Shown: positions 18,684 through 26,962 of the stretch, in pieces | Layout of the letters: each line of letters begins with the position of its first letter | Numbering within the stretch: position 1 is the first letter of the stretch | NCBI RefSeq assembly: GCF_900091605.1 | Contig: NZ_FMCQ01000004.1 | Location: forward strand, 310,001-374,000 | Length of the DNA: 64,000 bases | Source: Micromonospora tulbaghiae | Lineage (GTDB): Bacteria > Actinomycetota > Actinomycetes > Mycobacteriales > Micromonosporaceae | Reading direction: 5' to 3' | Translations under genes and position numbers: made by a program | The notes under the pieces: generated by a model | What the model was told of the DNA's origin: nothing | Seen by the model: only the letters and a program-made list of their open reading frames with translations | Database searches by the model: none

Positions 18684-18917
18684 TCAGGCGATCCGGCGAC
18701 GGGCGGTACGGCGGGGCGCCGGTGCCCGTGCCGGCGCGGGAACCGCGACGGGCGCGGGTGGCAGCACCTCCACCTCGAATCCGGCCCGCGCGAACACCTC
18801 GATCGCCCGGTGCTCGGCCGGGCCCAGGTCGGCCGGGTCTGAGTCGAGCAGTGCGGTCACCAGGCAGCCGGAGCAGCCGGCGCCGCGGTTGCCGCAGGTG
18901 TCGCAGTCGATCAGCAT
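18684..18917 (-). CDS. Small four-cysteine protein, putative zinc ribbon-like
   Basis: This 77-residue protein begins MLIDCDTCGNRGAGCSGCLV, four cysteines arranged as CxxC-x5-CxxC that could bind one metal ion. An amphipathic helix and a short strand (AIEVFARAGFEVEVL) follow, and then a basic Pro/Ala tail ending ARRRIA. No function is known to me. ATG at 18917 follows AGGAGG by 5 bases, one of the best ribosome sites in the window; the TTG one codon upstream is less likely. It stands alone on the minus strand between the NYN protein gene and the M48 protease. Confidence 0.75.
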   Translation of the reverse strand: MLIDCDTCGNRGAGCSGCLVTALLDSDPADLGPAEHRAIEVFARAGFEVEVLPPAPVAVPAPARAPAPRRTARRRIA

Positions 18918-19047
18918 CAACGCCTCCTGACGGGTCGCCGGTAGCGGTCGGGGAAGGGACCACCACCGTCGGTCACCGCAAGGCTATGCCGCGGGTATGA
19001 CAGAACCGGACAACGAGGCAGCAGCCGGCCTGAAAACGATCAACCGG

Positions 19048-20445
19048 TCAGGACCGGGCCAGGCGCCGCAGCAGCGAGTCGGCGCCCAGCGGGTACGCGC
19101 CGTGCCGGCGTACCCCGTCGGCGACCTCGCGGTCGGAGGAGACGACGACCACCGGCCGCCCGGCCGGCTCGGCGCGGACCAGCCGGCGGATCAACTCGTC
19201 CGCCGTCTCGCCCTTGCGGGAGAACAGCACCCGCACGCCGCGCGGCGCCGGGGGCAGCCCGTGGATCCGCTCGGCGCCGTCGAAGACGACAGTGACCTCG
19301 TCCCCGGTCTGCGCGGCGATCCCGCCCAGCCCGGTGATCAGCCGCTTGCGCTGCTGCTCCAGCGACATCTCACCGAAGCCGCGCTTGGTCACGTTGTAGC
19401 CGTCCACCACCAGGTGCGCCCGCGGCAGCGCGAGCAGCTGGTCGAGGCGGGCCGGGTCGTCGGTGTCGCGGGCCCGCGTCGAGGGTCCGGCCGCAGCGGC
19501 GCCCGGCTGCTCGGCGAACGCGTCGGCGACGAAGTCGGCGGGGAGCTTGTCCACCGGGTCGAGCGCCAGCTCCCGGCGCAGCCCCACAGCGGCCTGGCCG
19601 ATCGTCTCCAGCAGCAGCCACAGCCGCGCGTCGTCGACCGAGCGGGCCTCCTTGGCGCTGGCCCGGGCCACCCCGGCCGCGGCCTCCGCCTCGGCCAGCC
19701 GGGCCCGGGCGCGGCGCAGCTCGGCGTCCGCGTCGGCGGCGGCGCGGGCCGCCCGCCCCCGCTCGGTGGCGAGCGTCTCGGTGGCCTTGCGCTCGCGGGC
19801 CTGGGTCTCCCGGAGGGTACGGGTCAGCTGGCGGGCCTCCTCGCGGAGCTGACCCAGCTCCTCGCGGACCCGGGCCAGTTCGTCGCGCAGCTTCTCCGCC
19901 TCGACCCGGGCCACCGCCCGGTCGTGCTCGGCGCGAGCGGCCCGCTGCTCGGCCTCGCGTACAAGTTCGGCCACGACCGCGCTGTCGGCCTCGGCGCGTA
20001 CCGCCTCGCCGCTGGCCTCGATCAGGTCCCGCCAGCCGCGGGGCCGGGCCAGGTAGGCCAGGGCGGCCACCTCGACCGGGTCGGCGGCGGCCGGCGCGGT
20101 GCCCTCGACGACCGCCGCGCCCAGGTCGCCGGCGTCGGCGAGCACCCGGGCCGTGATCCGCTGGCGGAACAGCGGGTCGGCGGTGAGCTGGGCGGCGATC
20201 GCGGGCGCGCCGAGGCGGGCGCGACGGTTCGGGGCGAACTTGGCGACCCGCCGCAGCGGCACCGGCACCTCGTCGGCGGGCAGGCCGGGCAGCACGGCGG
20301 CGGTCAGCGTGACGATCCGCTGCCGGACCGGCTCGGGCAGCACGGGCTCGGGCTCGACCGGTGGTGGCGCGTCCTCACCCGCGGGCACGCCGACCACCGG
20401 CTCCTCCACGGAGGAGCGGTCGTCGTACGGCTCGGTGAGGGGCAT
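19048..20445 (-). CDS. NYN-domain RNA-binding/nuclease protein with coiled coil
   Basis: The 465-residue protein has an N-terminal helical region, a long charged coiled coil at roughly residues 135-260 (repeated ELVREAEQRAARAEHDR and RDELARVREELGQLREEAR type heptads), and a C-terminal NYN domain with VDGYNVTKRGF near residue 345, VTVVFDGAERIHG, RVLFSRKGETADELI and VVVSSDREVADGV. NYN domains share the PIN nuclease fold and cut RNA with acidic residues; the three Asp of those motifs are present. This architecture matches an actinobacterial YacP/Rae1-like group. The start ATG at 20445 lies 127 bp from the divergent exonuclease gene, so the two may share a regulatory region. Confidence 0.9.
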   Translation of the reverse strand: MPLTEPYDDRSSVEEPVVGVPAGEDAPPPVEPEPVLPEPVRQRIVTLTAAVLPGLPADEVPVPLRRVAKFAPNRRARLGAPAIAAQLTADPLFRQRITARVLADAGDLGAAVVEGTAPAAADPVEVAALAYLARPRGWRDLIEASGEAVRAEADSAVVAELVREAEQRAARAEHDRAVARVEAEKLRDELARVREELGQLREEARQLTRTLRETQARERKATETLATERGRAARAAADADAELRRARARLAEAEAAAGVARASAKEARSVDDARLWLLLETIGQAAVGLRRELALDPVDKLPADFVADAFAEQPGAAAAGPSTRARDTDDPARLDQLLALPRAHLVVDGYNVTKRGFGEMSLEQQRKRLITGLGGIAAQTGDEVTVVFDGAERIHGLPPAPRGVRVLFSRKGETADELIRRLVRAEPAGRPVVVVSSDREVADGVRRHGAYPLGADSLLRRLARS

Positions 20446-20572
20446 GAGGCAAGTCTCCCACCCCGAACGGGCCCACCGCCCGGTGAGTGAGCCGATCTCT
20501 CATCGTACCCCCGTGGTATCTCCTGGGACGGCAGTGACAGGAGTGTCGGACCGTGCCGCTAGCGTCCCGCTG

Positions 20573-22327
20573 GTGACACGAGCGGAGTACGTCCAGGAGT
20601 CGCTGGCCGGCCTGGACCCGGCGGGCAGCGGCGTCGACCCGGCGCTGCCGCTCTACGCGACCACCTTCGTGGTGGTCGACCTGGAGACCACCGGCGGCGC
20701 TCCCGACGGCGGCGGGATCACCGAGATCGGCGCGGTGAAGGTCCGCGGCGGCGAGGAACTGGGCGTGCTCGCCACGCTCGTCAACCCGGGCGTGCCGATC
20801 CCGCCGTTCATCACCGTGCTCACCGGCATCACCCAGGCCATGCTGCTGCCCGCGCCGCCGATCGAGCAGGTGCTGCCCAGCTTCCTGGAGTTCGTCACCG
20901 ACGCCGTGCTCGTGGCCCACAACGCGCCGTACGACGTGGGTTTCCTCAAGGCCGCCTGCGCGAAGCACGGCTACCGCTGGCCCAACCCCCGGGTGCTGGA
21001 CACGGCCGCGCTGGCCCGGCGGGTACTCACCCGCGACGAGGTGCCCAACCGCAAGCTGGGCACGCTCGCCGCCTACTTCCGCACCGCGACCCAGCCCAGC
21101 CACCGGGCGCTGGACGACGCGAAGGCCACCGTCGACGTGCTGCACGGGCTGATCGGCCGCCTCGGCGGGCACCGGGTCGACACGGTCGGCGAGGCGATCG
21201 AGTTCGCCCGCGCGGTCACGCCCACCCAGCGCCGCAAGCGGCACCTCGCCGACGGGCTGCCCAAGGTGCCGGGCGTCTACATCTTCCGGGCCGCCGACGA
21301 CCGGCCGCTCTACGTCGGCACGTCCGGCGACATCGCCACCCGGGTCCGCAGCTACTTCACGGCCGCGGAGAAGCGGGCCCGGATCTCCGAGATGCTCGCC
21401 GCCGCCGAGCGCGTGGAGGCGGTCGAGTGCGCCCACTCGCTGGAGGCGGAGGTCCGCGAGCTGCGGCTGATCGCGGCGCACGCGCCGCCGTACAACCGCC
21501 GGTCGAAGTATCCGGAGCGCCAGGTGTGGCTGAAGCTCACCGACGAGGCGTACCCCCGGTTGTCGATCGTGCGTGCCCTCGCGCCCACCGACACGGCCTA
21601 CCTGGGGCCGTTCCGGTCCCGGCAGGCGGCGGAGCTGGCCGCCGCCGGCTTCCACGACGCGGTGCCGCTGCGTCAGTGCACGCACCGGCTCTCCCGGCGC
21701 ACCACCATGCCGGCCTGCGCGCTGGCCGAGCTGGGCCGCTGCCCGGCGCCCTGCGAGCACAAGATCACCCCCGAGGAGTACGACGACCGCGCGGCGACCC
21801 CGTTCCGCACCGCCACCAGCGACGACCCCGCAGTGGTGGTGGACGCGCTGCTCGCCCGCATCGAGGTGCTGTCGGCCGCCGAGCGGTACGAGGAGGCGGC
21901 CGTGGTACGCGGCCGGCTCGTCGCGGTGCTGCGCGCGGCGGTCCGGATGCAGCGGCTGGCCGCGTTGACCGGCATCGCCGAGCTGGCCGCCGCCCGTCCG
22001 GCCGCCCGGGGCGGCTGGGAGCTGGCGCTGATCCGGCACGGCCGGCTCGCCGGGGCCGGGGTGTCCCCGCCGGGTGTCCACCCGCGACCCACGATCGCCG
22101 CGATCCGGGCCACCGCCGAGACGGTGCTGCCCGGGCACGGTCCGGTGCCGGCCGCGACCGCCGAGGAGACCGAGCGGATCCTGTCCTGGTTGGAACGACC
22201 GGAGACCCGGCTGGTCGAGGCGACCGACGGATGGGCCTCGCCGGTGGCCGGCGCGGGGCGTTTCCGCGACCTGCTGACGAAGGCGGAGAACGGCGGATCC
22301 GCCAAACTCTCGACCGAACGCTCATGA
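20573..22327 (+). CDS. DEDDh 3'-5' exonuclease fused to UvrC-like GIY-YIG and UVR domains
   Basis: This 584-residue fusion has an N-terminal DnaQ-like exonuclease (VVVDLETTGG near residue 34, HNAPYDVGFL, and HRALDDAKATVDVL with the catalytic His), then a GIY-YIG nuclease (VPGVYIFRAADDRPLYVGTS near 230, with the catalytic Glu region SLEAEVRELRLI and PPYNRR), a Cys-containing CALAELGRCPAPCEH segment and a UVR-like helix pair (ERYEEAAVVRGRL). It lacks the RNase H-like half of UvrC. It corresponds to the mycobacterial Rv2191 type and to Cho-like incision enzymes. The start GTG at 20573 (VTRAEYVQESL) has a weak ribosome site; GTG at 20543 is an alternative. A role in DNA repair is expected from the family. 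Confidence 0.88.
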   Translation: MTRAEYVQESLAGLDPAGSGVDPALPLYATTFVVVDLETTGGAPDGGGITEIGAVKVRGGEELGVLATLVNPGVPIPPFITVLTGITQAMLLPAPPIEQVLPSFLEFVTDAVLVAHNAPYDVGFLKAACAKHGYRWPNPRVLDTAALARRVLTRDEVPNRKLGTLAAYFRTATQPSHRALDDAKATVDVLHGLIGRLGGHRVDTVGEAIEFARAVTPTQRRKRHLADGLPKVPGVYIFRAADDRPLYVGTSGDIATRVRSYFTAAEKRARISEMLAAAERVEAVECAHSLEAEVRELRLIAAHAPPYNRRSKYPERQVWLKLTDEAYPRLSIVRALAPTDTAYLGPFRSRQAAELAAAGFHDAVPLRQCTHRLSRRTTMPACALAELGRCPAPCEHKITPEEYDDRAATPFRTATSDDPAVVVDALLARIEVLSAAERYEEAAVVRGRLVAVLRAAVRMQRLAALTGIAELAAARPAARGGWELALIRHGRLAGAGVSPPGVHPRPTIAAIRATAETVLPGHGPVPAATAEETERILSWLERPETRLVEATDGWASPVAGAGRFRDLLTKAENGGSAKLSTERS

Positions 22328-22456
22328 CCAACTGACCGATCGGACTACCTCGACTCCCTTAGTCTGTTAAAGGAGTGCAGACCTGCCCGATTCGCGGGCT
22401 CTGCTCCCGGTCGCCGGTTCCCGGTGGCCGAGGGCCGGGGTGAGGAGGTGTCCCAG

Positions 22457-24244
22457 GTGGACGTCGACGCCGGACACGGCGCCGCCCTGGGTGGCGCGCT
22501 CCCGACCCAGGGCGAACTGCCGCTCACCCGCCGCCTGCGTTCCCTGCTCACCTGGCCGACCGCGGACGGCGACCCGGTCACCACACTGGTCCGGGCCCAC
22601 CGCGGCATCCACGCGAGCGCCGACGCCTCGGTGCTGCGCCGGGCCTACACGATCGCCGAGAACATGCACCGCGGCCAGTTCCGCAAGAGCGGCGAGCCGT
22701 ACATCACCCACCCGCTGGCGGTCGCGCAGATCTGCGCCGACCTCGGCATGGACACCATCACGCTGGTCGCCGCCCTGCTGCACGACACGGTGGAGGACAC
22801 CCGCTACACGCTCCAGGCGCTCCAGGAGGACTTCGGCCGTGAGGTCGCCCACCTGGTCGACGGCGTGACCAAGTTCGACAAGGCGTTCTACGGCAAGGCC
22901 GCCGAGGCGGAGACCGTCCGCAAAATGATCGTGGCGGCCGGCAAGGACGTCCGGGTCCTGGTGATCAAGCTGGCCGACCGCCTGCACAACATGCGTACGC
23001 TCGGCGTCCGCTCGGCCGCCTCCCGGGAGCGGATCGCCCGCAAGACCCAGGAGGTGCTGGTCCCGCTCTGCGACCGGCTGGGCATCCAGACGCTCAAACG
23101 CGAGCTGGACGACGTGGTGCTGCTGCACCTGCGGCCCGAGGAGCACGCGCGGATCGCCCGGTTCGTGCACGACCGGCCCGGCTGGGACGCCTACCTCGCC
23201 GACGTGGTCGCCCGCACCCGGGCGGCGCTGCGCCGCAACCGGGTCGACGCCGACGTCTCCCCCCGCCCCCGGCACCTCTACTCGATCTGGAAGGACACCG
23301 TCGCCGGCGACCACGCCGCCCCGTACGACCTGCCCCGCATCGCGATCGTGGTGGACGGGCCGGCGACCGACTGCTACGCCGCGCTGGGCGCCGTGCACGG
23401 GCTCTGGCGGCCGGTGCCGGGCCGGTTCAAGGACTTCATCGCCTCCCCGAAGAACAACCTCTACCGGTCCCTGCACACGAGCGTCTGCGGCCCCCAGGAC
23501 CGCACGGTCGAGGTGCTGATCCGCACCACCGAGATGCACCGCTCCGCGGAGTACGGCGTGGCCGCCCACTACCGCTTCCCCCGGGCTGCGGGCCGGGGCG
23601 CGGACCGGGCGGACGAACTGGCCTGGCTGCGCCGGGTGCTCGACTGGGAACAGGAGACCGTCGACCCGACCCAGTTCATGGAGTCGCTGCGCTGCGACCT
23701 GTCCGAGGCGCAGATCCAGGTGGTCGCCGACGGGCGGCAGTTGGTGCTTCCGGCCGGGGCGACCCCGGTCGATCTCGCGTACGAGCTGGGCGCCGAGCGC
23801 GGCGACCACTGCCTGGCCGCCCGGATCAACGGCCGGCTGGCGCCGCTCTCCTCCGAACTGGAGGAGGGCGACGTGGTGGAGATCTTCACCGAGAACGACG
23901 CGGAGAGCGGCTTCGAGGCGGACGCGGCCCCGCGCGGCCCGCGCCGGGAGTGGCTGGGCTTCGTGAAGTCCCCGCACGCCCAGATGCAGATCAACCGCTG
24001 GTTCGCCGAGCACACCGAGCCGGGCATCTCGATCGCCGACAAGGTCCGGCTCGGCCGGGCCTCGATCGGCCTGGCGTTGCGCAAGCACAACCGGGGCCTG
24101 GCCAGCGACCTGCCACTGCTGCGGCTGTCCGAGGAACTGGGCTACCCCGACCTGGAGACGCTGTTGGTGGCGGTCTTCGACCGCACGGTCGAGCCGGACA
24201 CCGTGGTCCAGCAGTTGATCGATCTGGTCGACCACCGGCAGTAG
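22457..24244 (+). CDS. RelA/SpoT-family (RSH) protein without ACT domain
   Basis: The 595-residue protein has an N-terminal HD hydrolase domain (GEPYITHPLAVAQI, LLHDTVEDT near residue 110 and KLADRLHNMRTL), a RelA/SpoT synthetase-like domain (WRPVPGRFKDFIASPKNNLY, SLHTSV and VEVLIRTTEMHRSAEYGVAAH) and a TGS domain (VVADGRQLVLPAGATPVDLAYELG). No ACT domain follows, and the length is about 150-200 residues below long RSH proteins. The HDxxED residues are intact, so hydrolysis of (p)ppGpp is plausible. The region equivalent to the synthetase D-x-I-x-x-R segment reads YDLPRIAIVV, so synthesis is uncertain. GTG at 22457 is chosen (AGGAGG with 8-base spacing). This may be a second RSH (compare Streptomyces RshA), with the main Rel elsewhere. 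Confidence 0.88.
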   Translation: MDVDAGHGAALGGALPTQGELPLTRRLRSLLTWPTADGDPVTTLVRAHRGIHASADASVLRRAYTIAENMHRGQFRKSGEPYITHPLAVAQICADLGMDTITLVAALLHDTVEDTRYTLQALQEDFGREVAHLVDGVTKFDKAFYGKAAEAETVRKMIVAAGKDVRVLVIKLADRLHNMRTLGVRSAASRERIARKTQEVLVPLCDRLGIQTLKRELDDVVLLHLRPEEHARIARFVHDRPGWDAYLADVVARTRAALRRNRVDADVSPRPRHLYSIWKDTVAGDHAAPYDLPRIAIVVDGPATDCYAALGAVHGLWRPVPGRFKDFIASPKNNLYRSLHTSVCGPQDRTVEVLIRTTEMHRSAEYGVAAHYRFPRAAGRGADRADELAWLRRVLDWEQETVDPTQFMESLRCDLSEAQIQVVADGRQLVLPAGATPVDLAYELGAERGDHCLAARINGRLAPLSSELEEGDVVEIFTENDAESGFEADAAPRGPRREWLGFVKSPHAQMQINRWFAEHTEPGISIADKVRLGRASIGLALRKHNRGLASDLPLLRLSEELGYPDLETLLVAVFDRTVEPDTVVQQLIDLVDHRQ

Positions 24245-24283
24245 ACGGAGCCGGCCCGCGCCGGGACCACTAGCCTGGACGGC

Positions 24284-24811
24284 ATGATCCCCCGCGCACG
24301 TGCCACCGGACGGGCCCTCGGCTACAAGCTCTTCTACCGGCTGCCGGTCCCGCTGCGGCGACGGCTGGTCCGGCTGGCCGTGCCGAAGTACATCGTCGGC
24401 GCGGTCACGCTGCTCCGGGACGCGGAGGCCACCGGCGCGGGCCGGATCCTGCTGCTGCGCCAGCCGCCGGGCTACAGCTGGACGCTGCCGGCCGGGCTGC
24501 TGCAACGCGGCGAGGCCCCGGTGGTGGGCGCGGCCCGCGAGCTGTACGAGGAGTCCGGCGTCCGCCTGTCCCCCGACGTGCTGCGCCCGGCGGTGCCGAA
24601 CGCGGTGGTGCACGCCAAGGGCTGGGTCGACGTGGTCTTCGAGGCGGAGGTGCCGGCGTCGACCACCGAACTGAAGGTGGACGGCGCCGAGGTCCTCGAG
24701 GCCGCCTTCCATCCGCTCGACGACCTGCCCCGGCTCAGCCGCGCCACCGCCAACCTGCTCGGGTACTACGGCATCGGCCCGCGCGCCGGCGAGAACCGAC
24801 CGGCCGCGTGA
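24284..24811 (+). CDS. Nudix hydrolase
   Basis: This 175-residue protein carries a full Nudix box, G-x5-E-x7-REUXEEXGU, as GLLQRGEAPVVGAARELYEESGV split over residues 68-90. Nudix enzymes hydrolyse nucleoside diphosphates linked to another group, with Mg bound by the Glu residues. The substrate is not predictable. The N-terminus (ALGYKLFYRLPVPLRRRLVRLAV) is basic and amphipathic and could touch the membrane. Its last 4 bases overlap the next gene (GTGA), a sugar nucleotidyltransferase, which suggests a nucleotide-sugar related job. Confidence 0.9.
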   Translation: MIPRARATGRALGYKLFYRLPVPLRRRLVRLAVPKYIVGAVTLLRDAEATGAGRILLLRQPPGYSWTLPAGLLQRGEAPVVGAARELYEESGVRLSPDVLRPAVPNAVVHAKGWVDVVFEAEVPASTTELKVDGAEVLEAAFHPLDDLPRLSRATANLLGYYGIGPRAGENRPAA

Positions 24812-25683
24812 GCACCCCGCACTCGGGCACTCCGGCCGCGGGTGTCGAGGTGTGCGCGGTGGTGCTGGCCGCGGGTGAGGGCACCCGGCTGCGCCCGCTC
24901 ACCGAGCGGGTGCCGAAGGCGCTCTGCCCGGTCGGGAACGTCCCCCTGCTGGACCGCGCGCTGGCCCGGCTGGCCGGGCTCGGCCTGACCGGCCCGCAGC
25001 GGGTCGCGGTGAACGCCTGCTACCTGGGTGACCAGGTGGTCGCGCGGGTGGGCGGACGGGCCCACCTGTCGGTCGAGCCGGACGCTCCGCTGGGCACCGC
25101 CGGGGGCGTGGGCCGGCTGCGGGACTGGATCGCCGGCCGGGGCGTGCTCGTGGGCAACGCCGACGCGTACCTGGCCGACCCGCAGGCACCCCCCGGCCCG
25201 GACATCGCCGCGCTGCTGGACGGGTGGGACGGGCACGGCGTACGCCTGCTCGGCCGGCCCGCCGACGACCCGGACGCCCCCGGCACCTTCGCCGGCCACG
25301 ACTTCGTGGGTTTCTCGCTGCTGCCGTGGCGGCTGGTCCGCGACCTGCCGGCCACGTTCGGCGACCTGGTCCGGGCGGTGTGGCGCCCGGCGGAGGCGGC
25401 CGGCGCGCTGACAGTGGTGCCGTACCGGGGCACGTTCTACGACACCGGCACCCCGGCCGACTACCTCGCGGCCAACCTGCACGCGGCCGGCCCGGGAGGG
25501 CTGGTGGACCCGGCCGCGACGGTGGACGGCCGGGTCAGGGCCTCGGTGGTCGGCGCGGGCGCGCGGGTGCACGGCGACGTCGACCGGTCCGTGGTGTGGC
25601 CGGGCGCGACCGTCGCGGCCGGGGAGCGCCTGCGTGAGGTGATCCGGGCCGGGGACGACCTGACCGTCCCGGCGGCGCGGTGA
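24808..25683 (+). CDS. Sugar-phosphate nucleotidyltransferase family protein
   Basis: The 291-residue protein has the nucleotidyltransferase signature AAGEGTRLRPLTERVPKALCPVGN near residues 16-39 (GxGxRxxPLTxxxPK). Later features typical of GDP-mannose or dTDP-glucose type pyrophosphorylases include APLGTAGGVGRL, the acidic VGNADAYLAD, and a C-terminal region with hexapeptide-like turns (VDGRVRASVVGAGARVHGDV). It would activate a sugar-1-phosphate with an NTP. Mannose-1-phosphate guanylyltransferase is a reasonable guess because PimB nearby needs GDP-mannose, but specificity is not shown. GTG at 24808 overlaps the Nudix stop; the pair is likely cotranscribed. Confidence 0.85.
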   Translation: MSTPHSGTPAAGVEVCAVVLAAGEGTRLRPLTERVPKALCPVGNVPLLDRALARLAGLGLTGPQRVAVNACYLGDQVVARVGGRAHLSVEPDAPLGTAGGVGRLRDWIAGRGVLVGNADAYLADPQAPPGPDIAALLDGWDGHGVRLLGRPADDPDAPGTFAGHDFVGFSLLPWRLVRDLPATFGDLVRAVWRPAEAAGALTVVPYRGTFYDTGTPADYLAANLHAAGPGGLVDPAATVDGRVRASVVGAGARVHGDVDRSVVWPGATVAAGERLREVIRAGDDLTVPAAR

Positions 25684-25735
25684 GGGGCTCGGGCTCTAGC
25701 ATGGGCCTCGTCGCCGACGAACGGAGAACCGTCCC

Positions 25736-26023
25736 GTGATCACCGCGATCGTGCTGATCGACTGCGCCACCGACTCCATCCCCGAGGTGGCCGAGACCCT
25801 GGCCAACCTGCCCGGCGTCAGCGAGGTCTACTCGGTGGCCGGGCACGTCGACCTGATCGCCATGGTCCGGGTCCGGGAGTTCGAGCAGATCGCGCAGGTC
25901 ATCGCCGGCAGCATCTCGAAGGTGCCGGGTGTGCTCAACACCGAGTCGCACATCGCGTTCCGCGCCTACTCCCAGCACGACCTGGAGGAGGCGTTCGCGA
26001 TCGGGCTCGCGAACGCCGACTGA
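25736..26023 (+). CDS. Stand-alone Lrp/AsnC ligand-binding (RAM) domain protein
   Basis: This 95-residue protein consists of a single RAM domain (ITAIVLIDCATDSIPEVAET, VYSVAGHVDLIAMVRV and VLNTESHIAFRAY), the ligand-binding half of Lrp/AsnC regulators, without a DNA-binding helix-turn-helix. Such small RAM proteins assemble into rings and bind amino acids; they can act as sensors or modulate full-length partners. GTG at 25736 follows GGAG by about 9 bases. It lies 52 bp after the nucleotidyltransferase gene and is followed by a hairpin shared with the convergent DUF4142 gene. Confidence 0.9.
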   Translation: MITAIVLIDCATDSIPEVAETLANLPGVSEVYSVAGHVDLIAMVRVREFEQIAQVIAGSISKVPGVLNTESHIAFRAYSQHDLEEAFAIGLANAD

Positions 26024-26031
26024 CACGAGCC

Positions 26032-26067
26032 GGTGACCGGCCCACCCTCGCGGGCGGACCGGCCACC
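26032..26067 (-). terminator. Hairpin between convergent RAM and DUF4142 genes
   Basis: GGTGACCGGCCCACCC (26032-26047) faces GGGCGGACCGGCCACC (26052-26067) across a 4-base loop. In the minus-strand transcript all 16 positions pair if three G-U wobbles are allowed, while the plus-strand transcript has three A-C mismatches, so it fits best as the DUF4142 terminator. Confidence 0.6.
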
Positions 26068-26084
26068 GTCGACCGTGCGGTACG

Positions 26085-26753
26085 TCAGCTCTGGCTGGGC
26101 ACCGGGGTCTCCGTGGTGCCCGGAGCGGGCTCCTCGGTCTCGGTGCCGCCCGGAGCCGGCGACTCGGTGCCACCCGGGGACGTGGTGCCGCCCGGGCTGG
26201 GCGTGCCGCTGGCGCTGGTCTGCGGAACCGGGACACCCAGCGTCTGGGCCAGGGCCACGAGCGCGTCGTAGTGCGCCTGCAGGACCGGCAGCGCGTCCTG
26301 GGCGATCTGCACCACCGACTGCTCCGAGCCCTGCGAGATCTCGGTCTGGGTGGCCTGGATCGCCTGCACGTGACCGGCGAGCTGCGCGGTCACCCACGCC
26401 TTGTCGAACTCGGCCCCGTTCAGGTTGTTCAGCTTGTCGAGGACCTTCTGCTGGTCGGCGGTCGGATCGGCCGGCAACTGGACGTTGAGCTGCTGCGCGG
26501 TCGACTGCACCGTCTGGTCCAGCTGGGTGTGGTCCGTCACGAACATCTTGCCCAGGTCCTTGACCTGCTGGTTCTGGCCCTTCTGCTGGGCCAGGTTACC
26601 GGCGGTGATCTCGAACAGGTTGACCTGGTGCACCGCCTGCAGGTACTGCGTGTCCTGCGTCGACGGCTGCGCCGCAGCCTGCGACGCGGCGGCGGGCGCC
26701 AGCCCCACGACCACCAGCGCGGCCAGCAGGCCCAGGCGTTTGATTCCCAACAT
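26085..26753 (-). CDS. Secreted DUF4142 (ferritin-like) protein with Ser/Gly/Pro/Thr tail
   Basis: The 222-residue protein starts with a signal peptide (MLGIKRLGLLAALVVVGLAP, then ASQAAAQ as a likely cleavage region). The mature part is a helical DUF4142 domain of the ferritin-like type (TQDTQYLQAVHQVNLFEITA, TDHTQLDQTVQ and AQLAGHVQAIQATQTEI) with spaced His and Glu residues. A repetitive GTxSPGGTxSPxPGGTET tail at residues 170-222 is probably disordered and cell-wall associated. The function of DUF4142 is unknown. ATG at 26753 is chosen because GGGGGAGGA lies 4-10 bases upstream. It is a monocistronic minus-strand gene beside the bc1 cluster. Confidence 0.9.
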   Translation of the reverse strand: MLGIKRLGLLAALVVVGLAPAAASQAAAQPSTQDTQYLQAVHQVNLFEITAGNLAQQKGQNQQVKDLGKMFVTDHTQLDQTVQSTAQQLNVQLPADPTADQQKVLDKLNNLNGAEFDKAWVTAQLAGHVQAIQATQTEISQGSEQSVVQIAQDALPVLQAHYDALVALAQTLGVPVPQTSASGTPSPGGTTSPGGTESPAPGGTETEEPAPGTTETPVPSQS

Positions 26754-26906
26754 TCGTTCCTCCCCCATGAGACGTCGGACCGCACGGATACCCGGCTGAC
26801 CGGGGTTATTCCTGCGATTCCACCCGTCCGTGTCGGGGGCGACGGCCGTCGGCGCACCGGTCGCCCGGCGTGAGCGGGAGGCAACGGGACGACCGGGCGG
26901 AAACGG

Positions 26907-26943
26907 CAGTGGCGCCCGCCGGAAGATCCGGCGGGCGCCACTG
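26907..26943 (-). terminator. Strong 16-bp hairpin after qcrB
   Basis: CAGTGGCGCCCGCCGG (26907-26922) and its exact complement at 26928-26943 flank a 5-base loop, 19 bp beyond the qcrB stop. It ends the ctaE-qcrCAB operon. Confidence 0.9.
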
Positions 26944-26962
26944 TCAGTCGTACCGGGGAGGG

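Noticed and set aside
22367..24712. A 781-codon minus-strand open frame opposite the RSH gene
   Set aside because: His/Arg/Gly/Val-rich shadow typical of the complementary frame; the plus strand encodes a clear RSH protein.
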